64,000 bases of DNA from assembly GCF_000024985.1 (NCBI RefSeq), contig NC_013524.1, forward strand, positions 806,001 to 870,000. Direction: 5' to 3'. The stretch is from Sphaerobacter thermophilus DSM 20745 (GTDB lineage: Bacteria > Chloroflexota > Chloroflexia > Thermomicrobiales > Thermomicrobiaceae). The position numbers were made by a program, and so were the translations under genes. The notes under the pieces are model-generated. The model made no database searches, was not told where the DNA came from, and worked only from the letters and a program-made list of their open reading frames with translations. Positions 40,288-48,096 of the stretch are shown piece after piece (position 1 is the first letter of the stretch; each line of letters starts with the position of its first letter).

Positions 40288-42011
40288 CGCTCCGGCTTTT
40301 CCAGCAGGAACGGGCCGATCGCCAGCGCGTCGAGCGGCGAAGCCCAGAAGCACTCGAAGGCGTCGCGCGGCGTGCAGACGATCGGCTCGCCCCGCGTGTT
40401 GAACGAGGTGTTGACCAGCACCGGTACGCCCGTGCGCGCCTGGAAGGCCCGTAGCAGGTCGTAGTAGCGCGGGTGCTGCGCTCGCACGATGGTCTGGATG
40501 CGGGCCGTGCCGTCCACGTGCCGCACCGCCGGGATGCGGTTCGCCTGTTCCGGACGCACCTCATGGACGAAAAGCATGAAGGGGGACTCCGCGGCGTCGC
40601 GGAACCAGGTGGCCGCTTCCTCCGCAAGCACCACCGGTGCGACCGGCCGGAAATCCTCCCGATCCTTGATCGCGTTCAGCCGGGTCTGCATCTCGGGGTC
40701 GAGCGGCGAGGCCAGGATCGAGCGAGCACCCAGCGCGCGCGGGCCGAACTCCATCCGCCCCTGGAACCAGCCGACGATCTTGCCGTCCGCCAGGAGGTCC
40801 GCCACCTCACCGGCGACATCGTCCATCCGGCGGTACGGTAGCTTTGCTCCATCCAGGAAGGCCGCGATCTCGTCGTCGCCGAACTCGGGGCCGAGGAAGG
40901 CGTGCTCCATCCGCCATGATCGCTCGACCGCGCCCCGCTCTCGGGCGTCGACCCAGAGCGCGGCGCCGAGCGCCGTCCCGGCGTCCCCCGCCGCCGGTTG
41001 TACCCAGATGTGGCGGAAGGGCCCGTCATCACGCAGGCGGGCGTTCAGGACGCAGTTGAGCGCCACGCCCCCGGCCAGGCAGAGGTCGTCGGCGCCGGTG
41101 GCCTCGTGCAGCCACCGGGCGAGCGCCAGCACTGTCTCCTCCAGCACCACCTGGAGCGAGCGGGCCAGGTCGCAGTGGCGCTGCTCCAGCGGCTCGCCGC
41201 GGCGCCGGGCCGGGCCAAACCACTCCTCCAGGCAGAGCGGCTCGACGGTGTAGCCGCCGTCCCCCTGGAGGCGCACGGCATCGTGGAATCGGTCTAGATA
41301 GCGCGGCTCGCCGAAGGAGGCCAGCGCCATCACCTTATATTCGTCCGCGGAGTGGAGGAAGCCGAGGTGCTCCGTGACCTTCTCGTAGAGGAGCCCGAGC
41401 GAGTGGGGGAAGTCCACCTGCCCGATGCGCTCCAGGTGGGTCCCCTCGCCGACGGCGTACGTGGTCGTAGCGCGCTCGCCGCGGCCGTCGAGCGTCATGA
41501 CCGCGGCGCGTGGGAAGGGCGACGGGAAGAAGGCGCTGACCGCGTGGGCCAGGTGGTGCTCGACCCAGTGCCAGCGGAACGGCCCGTTGCGCGCGGCGCC
41601 GTGGAAGCGTGCCCGCAGGTGGTGGGGCACACCACCGGCGAGGTGCCGCGGGGCGTTGACGATGTGCGCCAGGAAGAGCGGATCCCAGGCGGCCTCCCAC
41701 TCCTCCGGCAGCGGGTGGGCCGACGGCTCCAGCGGCAGGGTAATCGTCGCGGCACCCCGGTGTCGCCCCAACAAGAGCGCCGGGTCGAACGAGTAGGCGA
41801 CGTGGTCTACCTCGGCCTGGTCGATCCCGGCTTGGCGCAGGCAGTAGTCGATGGCGTGGAAGGGCAGTTCCCAGGTGGAGAACGGGACCGGACGCTTGCC
41901 GTGCTTGATCCGGGTGAAGCGCTCCTCCTCCGCGGCGGCAACCACCCGGCCGTCCGCGACCAGGCTGGCAGCCGAGTCGTGGTAGACGGCGTTGATGCCG
42001 AGCGTGTACAT
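40284..42011 (-). CDS. Carbamoyltransferase (NodU/CmcH/TobZ family)
   Basis: 575 residues from ATG 42011, behind GGAGGGA; longer frames upstream lack homology. The N-terminal Kae1-like part has LGINAVYHDSAASLV, EEERFTRIKHGK, VEHHLAHAVSAFF and DLCLAGGVALNCVLNA. The C-terminal YrdC-like part has EFGPRALGARSILASP, DREDFRPVAPVVL and NTSFNTRGEPIVCTP. The family uses carbamoyl phosphate and ATP through a carbamoyl adenylate to carbamoylate hydroxyls of sugars or antibiotics. It is the first gene of the minus-strand operon. A carbamoylated sugar on the product is therefore likely (inference). Key His motifs look intact. Confidence 0.93.
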   Translation of the reverse strand: MYTLGINAVYHDSAASLVADGRVVAAAEEERFTRIKHGKRPVPFSTWELPFHAIDYCLRQAGIDQAEVDHVAYSFDPALLLGRHRGAATITLPLEPSAHPLPEEWEAAWDPLFLAHIVNAPRHLAGGVPHHLRARFHGAARNGPFRWHWVEHHLAHAVSAFFPSPFPRAAVMTLDGRGERATTTYAVGEGTHLERIGQVDFPHSLGLLYEKVTEHLGFLHSADEYKVMALASFGEPRYLDRFHDAVRLQGDGGYTVEPLCLEEWFGPARRRGEPLEQRHCDLARSLQVVLEETVLALARWLHEATGADDLCLAGGVALNCVLNARLRDDGPFRHIWVQPAAGDAGTALGAALWVDARERGAVERSWRMEHAFLGPEFGDDEIAAFLDGAKLPYRRMDDVAGEVADLLADGKIVGWFQGRMEFGPRALGARSILASPLDPEMQTRLNAIKDREDFRPVAPVVLAEEAATWFRDAAESPFMLFVHEVRPEQANRIPAVRHVDGTARIQTIVRAQHPRYYDLLRAFQARTGVPVLVNTSFNTRGEPIVCTPRDAFECFWASPLDALAIGPFLLEKPER

Positions 42012-42214
42012 CGCGCGTCCCTCCGAGCCCCCGGGCCGCTCATCCGCACGTTGCGCGCCGCGCTTCTCTGAAGACAAATCCCCGTCACATCGCGCAGGCC
42101 AACACGAGGAGCGCCACCATCGCCCCCGGCGCAGCGAAGGATCGCTCCCCTCGCCCAACATGGGGTTCGACGAATTATGCGAGCGTACGCGCTCGGCCCG
42201 TGCCCGGGGCTAAA

Positions 42215-43274
42215 ACGCTTGGTGTGAGTTAGCCGGGGCATGCTGTGCCCTCTTGACACAGGAAGGTGCCCACTTCCATACGGGAGATAGCTCGTATCCG
42301 TCTCCCACGAAAGGAGCACCCGATGGATGTGGACACCTTCCTGATTACAGTCTATGTCCTGGTCGACACCTTCTGCCAGACCCACCTGCCCCCGGAGCCC
42401 CACCGCCCCGGCCCCGCGCCGGCCCTGAGCCGCAGCGAGGTCTTGACCCTGGCCATCTTCGGGCAGTGGATGAGGTTCTCCAGTGAGCAGGACTTCTACC
42501 GCTACGCCGAGCGCCACCTGCGCCCCTACTTCCCGACCCTGCCCCACCGCAGCCAATACAACCGGCTGCTGCGGCGGCATCAGGTCGCCCTGGCCCAGTT
42601 CGCCCTCTACCTGGCAGACCAACTTGGCCGGGGGCCAGTGGCGGTGGATGTGCTCGATGTGGCGCCGGCTCCGGTGCGCAACGCCAAGCGCCGCGGGCGG
42701 GGCTGGCTGGCGGGCGAGGCCAACATCGGCTTCAGCTTGCGCCTGGGCTGGTTTGCCGGCTTCCGCGTGCTGACCGCCGTCAGCCTGGAGGGGGCGATCA
42801 CCGGCTGGGGCGTGGCCCCGGCCAGCACCAATGAGCGGTCCCTCGCCGAGACCCTGATTGCCTGTCGGGCCCACCCCGATCCCCGCCTGCCCAGTGTCGG
42901 CACGCCGGTGGCGACCTATCTGGCCGACAGTGGCTTTGCCGGCGAGGACTACAAGGCGCACCTGGCGGCCACCTATGGCGTGACGCTGGTGGCCACCCCG
43001 CAGCGGGGCAGTCGGCGGCGCTGGCCCAAGGCGGTCCGCCGCTGGGTGGCCCGCCATCGCCAGATCGTGGAGACGGTCGTTGGACGACTGCTGCACACCT
43101 TCGGGCTGGCACGCGAGCGCCCGCACACCCTGGCGGGCTTCCAGGCGCGACTGGCGGCCAAGGTGGCGCTGCACAACCTCTGTTGCTGGCTGAATCGGCA
43201 GCAGGGGCGGCCGCTGCTGGCCGTGGCGAACCTGATCACCTGGTAGCCACGGCGCCCTAACTCACACCAAGCGT
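42215..43274. mobile_element. IS982-like insertion sequence with intact ends
   Basis: A 1060-bp element bounded by perfect 18-bp terminal inverted repeats ACGCTTGGTGTGAGTTAG (42215-42232) and CTAACTCACACCAAGCGT (43257-43274). It is flanked on both sides by TAAA (42211-42214 and 43275-43278), a 4-bp target duplication. Joining the flanks restores GCCCGGGGCTAAAGCCGCCG, a family B palindrome, so the IS has inserted into a repeat. The transposase fills most of the element. Confidence 0.92.
42323..43246 (+). CDS. IS982-family-like transposase
   Basis: 307 residues, ATG preceded by AAAGGAGC. The N-terminal LSRSEVLTLAIFGQWM and FYRYAERHLRPYFPTLPHRS patterns resemble IS982-type transposases. DDE-type acidic residues are plausible in VDVLDVAP (first D), TYLADSGFAGEDYKAHLA (second D) and the region around HRQIVETVVGRL (E). 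The gene is uninterrupted and both IS ends are intact, so the element may be active. TTGACA at 42253-42258 may be part of its promoter. Assignment of the exact IS family is by pattern only. Confidence 0.85.
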   Translation: MDVDTFLITVYVLVDTFCQTHLPPEPHRPGPAPALSRSEVLTLAIFGQWMRFSSEQDFYRYAERHLRPYFPTLPHRSQYNRLLRRHQVALAQFALYLADQLGRGPVAVDVLDVAPAPVRNAKRRGRGWLAGEANIGFSLRLGWFAGFRVLTAVSLEGAITGWGVAPASTNERSLAETLIACRAHPDPRLPSVGTPVATYLADSGFAGEDYKAHLAATYGVTLVATPQRGSRRRWPKAVRRWVARHRQIVETVVGRLLHTFGLARERPHTLAGFQARLAAKVALHNLCCWLNRQQGRPLLAVANLITW

Positions 43275-43600
43275 TAAAGCCGCCGGGCTGAATTCGGGTA
43301 AGCCCACCGAAGGGGCTGCGATGGCCACACCCCGGCGGAGCCGATCCGGCATCTCACGTGACGCCCAATCCCTAGCCCCTTCAGTGGGCTTTTCGTTGTC
43401 AGCCCGGTGGCTTTAGCCCCGGACACGCGCCAGGATGCGGGATCCTTCGTACCACCCATCGCGCGTCCCGATGTCGGCGCGCAACCGGCCCCGGCGCGGC
43501 TGGGGCCGCGCCGTACCAAAGCGGCGGCTGGGGCCGCCGCACTCCAGAGCCGGCTTCAGCCGGCTTTCCTTGTCAGCCCGGGGCTCAAGCCCCGGGCACG
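43275..43600. repeat. Family B repeat cluster, right part of IS target
   Basis: TAAAGCCGCCGGGCTGAATTC, AGCCCACCGAAGGGGCTG with AGCCCCTTCAGTGGGCTTTT, CAGCCCGGTGGCTTTAGCCC, then AGCCGGCTTCAGCCGGCTTT and CAGCCCGGGGCTCAAGCCCC. The left part of the same cluster (about 42195-42214) was separated by the IS. No gene is seen up to 43834. Confidence 0.82.
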
Positions 43601-43730
43601 CGCCACGACGCGGGGATCCTCACGCCACCCAGCCCGGACACGGTCGGCAGCCGCGCGAGCCGGCGGAGGCGGGCTGGAGACGGCGCGGCCGGAATGCCAG
43701 CGTATGCGGTTCGTTCTCGCCGTAACCAAA

Positions 43731-43764
43731 GAGCCGCCCCCTGGAAGGCTCCAGGGGGCGGCTC
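43731..43764 (-). terminator. Terminator of the Ig-like surface protein gene
   Basis: GAGCCGCCCCCTGGA pairs with TCCAGGGGGCGGCTC across a four-base loop, a 15-bp stem. On the minus strand it is followed by TTTGGTT, and it lies about 70 bases beyond the stop codon of the protein gene. Confidence 0.75.
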
Positions 43765-43834
43765 CGGTGTGACGGGTCAGCGGAAACCGACCGGCGGTCG
43801 GTTCCCTCCAGTCAGTCGCGCGACGGTGCTGCGT

Positions 43835-45437
43835 CTACCAGTAAACGTAGATCCACGACGATTGCCGTTCCTGACCACGGATCGTTGCCTTGGCGACGAT
43901 GACATCGGTGCCTGATGGGATCATGCTGCTGAAGGAGCAGTACGCCAAGCCATTCATGCTGGTCGTGGTGGTGACGGTCTTGCCCGCGTTCGTGCCTTGG
44001 ATAACCTCGCAGGTCACCGGGAGGTCCGGTATCAGTTGGTAGTAGCCGTCGCGGACGATGAAGGCGACGCTGACGGAGTTCGAATACTTGCTCGGCTGCC
44101 CGCTTAGGTTGATGCTCGATTGACCCGGCAACCAGGTCACGGTCGCCGTCGCGGTCTCGTCGGTGCCGTCGCCGTCGACGTCACCCGTCACGGTGACGGT
44201 GTCGACGTAGTTGTCGTACGTGGCGTTGTCGTAGTTCTTGACGCTACAGGTTGTGCTGCCGTTCGCGCCGGTCGTGGCGTTGACCGACTGGCCGGTGTTC
44301 GGGCCGGCTGTGATCTGGCATTTCACGGGGACACCGCTGACGGGGCCGCCGTACGCGTCGATAGCCGTCACCGTCATGTTGAACCAGAATGTATACGCCA
44401 GCGACGACGACGTCGGCGACACCGTCAGCCTCGCTACGCCGGAGGGTTGCCAGGTGACGGTCACCGTGGTGGTCTCACCGGTGCCGTCGCCGTCGACATC
44501 GGCCGTGACAGTGATGGTGTCCGTGTCATTGTTGGCCGCGGCCTTGGCATCGGTGATGGCGCAGGTCGTCTGGCCGTCCGCTCCGATCGTTGCACCGGTC
44601 GACTGGCCGCTGTTCGGGCCGCTCGTCACCGCACAGGTGACGGCGACGCCGTTGGCCGGACCACCGTAGCCGTCCACCGCCGTGATGGTCAGCGTGACCG
44701 ACTGGCGGGCCGTCGGCGTCGTGGTCGACGGGGTCGCGGTCAGGATCGTCGGGCCGGAGGGCTGCCAGATCAGCGTCACCGTGGTCGTCTCGGTCAGGTC
44801 CCGGACGCCATTGCCGTTGAAGTCGGCCCAGACGGTGACGGTGTCCTCGTGGTTGCTGCCGGAGGCGGCGGTGTCGGTGATGGCGCAGCTCGCCCGGCCG
44901 TTCTGGTCGGTCGTGGTTCGGATGGCCGGCGCGCCCGCGTTCGGACCGGCGCTGACCTTGCACTCCAGCGGGAAACCGGCGATCGGGCCGAAGGCGTTGA
45001 GAGCGGTGACGTGTAGTGTGTAGGTGCCGCGCGCCGTCGGCGTGGCCGACGTGGCGTCGACCGACAAGCCGGCCTGGAAGCGGGTGAAGTCGGTCCGGAC
45101 GAGGTTGTAGACCGCCGAGCCGTCACCGGCTACCTCGTAGTTGACATTGTTCGAGACGCCGACCAGCGTGCCCCCGCCCAGCACGCCGACCACGGCCGCG
45201 CCCCGGAACCCAGCCGGCATCTCGCCCAGGCCGAGCGTGTAGACCGTCGCCCCGGCGCCTGCCGGCAGATTCAGATTCAGCGGCGCCTCCCGGTCATCCG
45301 CACCGGTTGTCGGCGCCACTGGCACCCCGGCCGCGTCGACGAACTGGACGCTCGCCGTCACGGCCATGCCGCTCGGGTTGAACAGGTTGATGCCCGAGGT
45401 ATCGTATGACCACCAGGCTGGCCAGGCGGTGCTTCAC
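43835..45437 (-). pseudogene. Ig-like (Big-1) repeat surface protein with broken 5' end
   Basis: The downstream frame encodes at least 510 residues with four or five Ig-like repeats of about 95 residues. Each has a conserved Cys pair and acidic loops such as DVDGDGTGET, DFNGNGVRD and DVDGDGTDET that may bind calcium. No signal peptide precedes them: the frame opens right after a TGA at 45436-45434 and begins WPAWWSYDTSGINLFNPSG, which looks like internal protein. In another frame, GTG 45437, eight bases after AAAGGAGA, gives MKHRLASLVV, the likely start of the lost signal peptide. A deletion with frameshift therefore removed most of the export signal. An alternative start at ATG 45367 would give a cytoplasmic protein. 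Confidence 0.6.
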
Positions 45438-45711
45438 TGGCGTGTCTCCTTTCGTAACGGGCCCCTTTCCGACATCGGCCCAGGAACACCATCCGCCTGT
45501 TCGAGGGCTGGTCGGGTGGGTTGCACGTCAGGAGCACACGCCACTCGAACGAGCTTTGCCGAAACTCCATGACGTGCGATTCGGCACGTGGTTGCGTCAT
45601 TATGTCCCGAAGCGGCATCGTCTCGCCCGAGGACGGGCGCTCGCAAACGCACATGAGGTAGGATGGGGCCGGGTTCGGCAAAGCAGCGGGAGGTGCAGCA
45701 TCGGCGAGGAG

Positions 45712-45903
45712 CTGACCATCATCATCGCCGGGGTGTTCAGCGTCCTGGTCGTCGTGGCGACCGTCGCGATCATCGGCCGGGTCTTGCCGGGGCACTGGCG
45801 TGCCCGCCGCTGGTCGCTGGTCGTCATCGATGTCATGCTCATCATCGGCTCGCTGCTGATTGCCTCCCGGCCGGTGATCGGTGCCGTGCGACTGGTCATC
45901 TGA
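45712..45903 (+). CDS. Small two-helix membrane protein, start uncertain
   Basis: The reading frame ends with about 60 residues made of two hydrophobic stretches, LTIIIAGVFSVLVVVATVAI and WSLVVIDVMLIIGSLLIAS, joined by a basic loop (GHWRARR). That looks like a real membrane hairpin. No ATG or GTG with a good ribosome site lies just in front; the coordinate given begins at a CTG after GGCGAGGAG. An upstream frame start cannot be excluded. I do not recognise the family. It diverges from the decayed Ig-like gene. Confidence 0.4.
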   Translation: MTIIIAGVFSVLVVVATVAIIGRVLPGHWRARRWSLVVIDVMLIIGSLLIASRPVIGAVRLVI

Positions 45904-46049
45904 TCGACCACTCTCTCCGCGGGCTCGGGATGTGGGAGAGCCCCGGATTTCGTCGTGAATTCGGGGTTTCTTACCCGAAGGCGTGCATCATGTATCGCGG
46001 GAGTGGCGCGTTCGGAAGCCGATCGGCCGACTAATGCCCCCCAACCTAC

Positions 46050-46078
46050 TTGACATCTTTCTTTCCAGTCTGTAATCT
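46050..46078 (+). promoter_or_regulatory. Strong sigma-70-type promoter
   Basis: TTGACA (46050-46055), exactly 17 bases, TAATCT (46073-46078). Transcription should begin near 46085. The next recognisable start codon on this strand is 500 bases further on. Confidence 0.75.
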
Positions 46079-46594
46079 GGGGCCCGGTCACGGCTGGACC
46101 CGGTGCCGAAGGGGACATCGGCCGGGGTGGCGAGCCGACCAGTCCGGTCCGCGGCGACGCCACCAGCGTGGCCAACGCGCTCCCCCAGAGCGCGCGTCGT
46201 GGAGAACTCTAACACGACATCGGCACGGTGCGCCGGTTGGGGGACCGGCTGTGCCGCTGTCGCGGTGCGGTGAGAGGAGCGGTCGCGGCATCGAGCGAGT
46301 CGCTCATCGAGCGGCTCTGGCGTTGCCGGCCACCGCGTCAAGGGAAGGGAAGGGTGTCGGCTGGGATCGGCAGACGAGCGTTCTGTGGCTGCCCACCTGA
46401 CCGCTCCTCCCACACGCACCCCCTCTCTCCACCTCTGGCCCGGGCGATCCACCCACGCGCCGGAGGGCTCCGGACCTACCACCCACCGTCGATCTCAGCG
46501 AAGATAGCCCTCGGCCGCAGTGGCACTGCCTCGCGGCGATTACCGGATGTACGTCTTGGGTGCTCTGCGCGCCCGATGCGAATGGGAGAGCTGA
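46079..46594 (+). other. About 500 transcribed bases with no recognised gene
   Basis: This follows the promoter at 46050-46078 and ends at the serine hydrolase ATG. It contains several GC hairpins, for example CGCTC..GAGCG and GCCGGTT..ACCGGC types, and no frame that looks like protein. It may be a long 5' leader or a separate small RNA. I found no T-box, cobalamin-box or other known riboswitch motif. Confidence 0.4.
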
Positions 46595-47959
46595 ATGTCC
46601 GAGACGACCACGCCCGCCCCTGAGCTCGACGGGGTGGTGGAAGCCGCGATGACCCGCTGGGGGGTGCCCGGCCTGACGCTGGGGATCCTGCGCGACGGGG
46701 AGGCCGAGACCCGCGCCTACGGCGTCGCCAGCCTGGAGAGCGGCTACCCCCTACGGCCGGACAGCCTGTTCCAGATCGGGTCGATCTCGAAGGTCTACAC
46801 CGCGACGCTGGTCATGACCTTCGTCGAGGAGGGCGTGCTCGATCTCGACACGCCGGTGTGGACGTACCTGCCGGACCTCGTGCTGGCCGACGCCGCGGCG
46901 CGCGATGCGATCACCGTGCGCCACCTGCTGGCCCACACCAGCGGGCTGGAAGGCGACCGCTTCACCGACTATGGCATGGGGGACGACGCCCTGACGCGTG
47001 CCATCGCCGAGTTCCACACCCTGCGGCAGATCACCCCGCCCGGCGAGACCTGGGCCTACTGCAACAGCGGCTTCTACCTCACCGGCGCGATTATCGAGCG
47101 ACTGACCGGGAAGCCGTTCGAGGCGGTCATGCGGGAACGGGTCTTTGAGCCGCTGGGCCTGACGCGCTCCTTCTTCTTCGCACACGAGGCGATCACCTAT
47201 CCGGTGGCGGTCGGCCACTCGCCGGTGCAGCCGGGCGAGCCGGCCCACGAGGTGGCACGCCGCTACCCGCTGCCGCGCTGCGTCAACGCCGCCGGCGGCA
47301 TCATCTCCGACGTCGGCGACCTGCTCCGTTTTGCCGCGTTCCACCTGGGCGACGGCACCGTGGACGGGAAGCGGGTGCTCTCCCCCGAATCGCTGGCAGC
47401 GATGCGCGAGCCGCAGGCGGAGGCCGGGAGCTTCGCCGAGGCCTACGGGCTGGCCTGGGCGCTGCACGCTTACGACGGCGGGTGGGTCATCGGGCACGGC
47501 GGCACGACCGGCGGGTTCCAGGCCCAGCTCCGTCTCGTGCCCGGGCGCGGCTTCGCCGTGGCGGTCCTGACCAACAGCTCGCAGGGCGCGGCGGCGTACA
47601 GCGAGATCATCGACTGGGTGCTGGAGCACGAGTGCGGCCTGCGGCCGGTTCGGCCGGAGCCGGTGAGCCTGTCCGCGGATGAGCTGGCCTGGTTCGCCGG
47701 GCGCTACCATCGCCCTGACGTCGACATCACGATTTCGGTCGACGGGGACCGGCTGCGCGCCGACGTGGTGACCCGCAGCCAGCTCACCGGCAAGGAGACG
47801 ACGCTGCCCCCGCTGACGCTCATCCCGATCGGCGAGCGGCGTTTCCTGATCGCCGACACCCACGTGCGCGGGGAGACGGTCGAGTTCCTGGAGGGCCCCG
47901 ACGGCGCCCCCCGCTTCCTCCGCTTCCACGGCCGCCTGGCGGACTGGCAGGGGCGGTAG
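46595..47959 (+). CDS. Serine hydrolase, beta-lactamase class C family
   Basis: 454 residues; ATG preceded by GGGAGAG. The catalytic set of class C beta-lactamase/DD-peptidase-fold enzymes is present: SISK (SxxK, near residue 63), YCNSG (YxN) and HGG (KTG equivalent) in VIGHGGTTGGF. No signal peptide is evident, so it is probably cytoplasmic or leaderless. The C-terminal 110 residues (AWFAGRYHRPDVDITISVDG onwards) form a lipocalin-like or beta-barrel extension common in this family. The substrate may be an ester, a D-peptide or an amide; antibiotic resistance should not be assumed. A hairpin terminator follows. Confidence 0.92.
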   Translation: MSETTTPAPELDGVVEAAMTRWGVPGLTLGILRDGEAETRAYGVASLESGYPLRPDSLFQIGSISKVYTATLVMTFVEEGVLDLDTPVWTYLPDLVLADAAARDAITVRHLLAHTSGLEGDRFTDYGMGDDALTRAIAEFHTLRQITPPGETWAYCNSGFYLTGAIIERLTGKPFEAVMRERVFEPLGLTRSFFFAHEAITYPVAVGHSPVQPGEPAHEVARRYPLPRCVNAAGGIISDVGDLLRFAAFHLGDGTVDGKRVLSPESLAAMREPQAEAGSFAEAYGLAWALHAYDGGWVIGHGGTTGGFQAQLRLVPGRGFAVAVLTNSSQGAAAYSEIIDWVLEHECGLRPVRPEPVSLSADELAWFAGRYHRPDVDITISVDGDRLRADVVTRSQLTGKETTLPPLTLIPIGERRFLIADTHVRGETVEFLEGPDGAPRFLRFHGRLADWQGR

Positions 47960-47997
47960 CGCCTGGGCTAGACGACTCGCAGCAGTATCGCAACGAG

Positions 47998-48028
47998 TGC
48001 CGCCGTCGGTGTCAAACCGACGGCGGCA
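47998..48028 (+). terminator. Hairpin terminator after serine hydrolase
   Basis: TGCCGCCGTCGGT, a GTCAA loop and ACCGACGGCGGCA form a perfect 13-bp stem about 40 bases after the stop. The following T-run is short (TTGT). Confidence 0.7.
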
Positions 48029-48043
48029 TTGTCACGTCTGACA

Positions 48044-48089
48044 TTCCCCCTCTCCCCTTGTGGGAGAGGGGGTCAGGGGGTGAGGGGTT
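48044..48089. repeat. Family A intergenic palindrome, short form
   Basis: CCCCCTCTCCCC, TTGT, GGGAGAGGGGGTCAGGGGG and TGAGGGG, as at 4.5 kb. It lies between the convergent serine hydrolase and molybdenum hydroxylase genes. Confidence 0.65.
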
Positions 48090-48096
48090 CTTCCCC

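Noticed and set aside
45988-46482. Minus-strand open frame in the gap before the serine hydrolase
   Set aside because: Arg- and Pro-rich with no hydrophobic core or motif; it overlaps the strong plus-strand promoter.
46595-47959. True class C beta-lactamase (ampC)
   Set aside because: The SxxK, YxN and HGG motifs fit the wider serine hydrolase family, there is no signal peptide and the tail is of the esterase/peptidase type.
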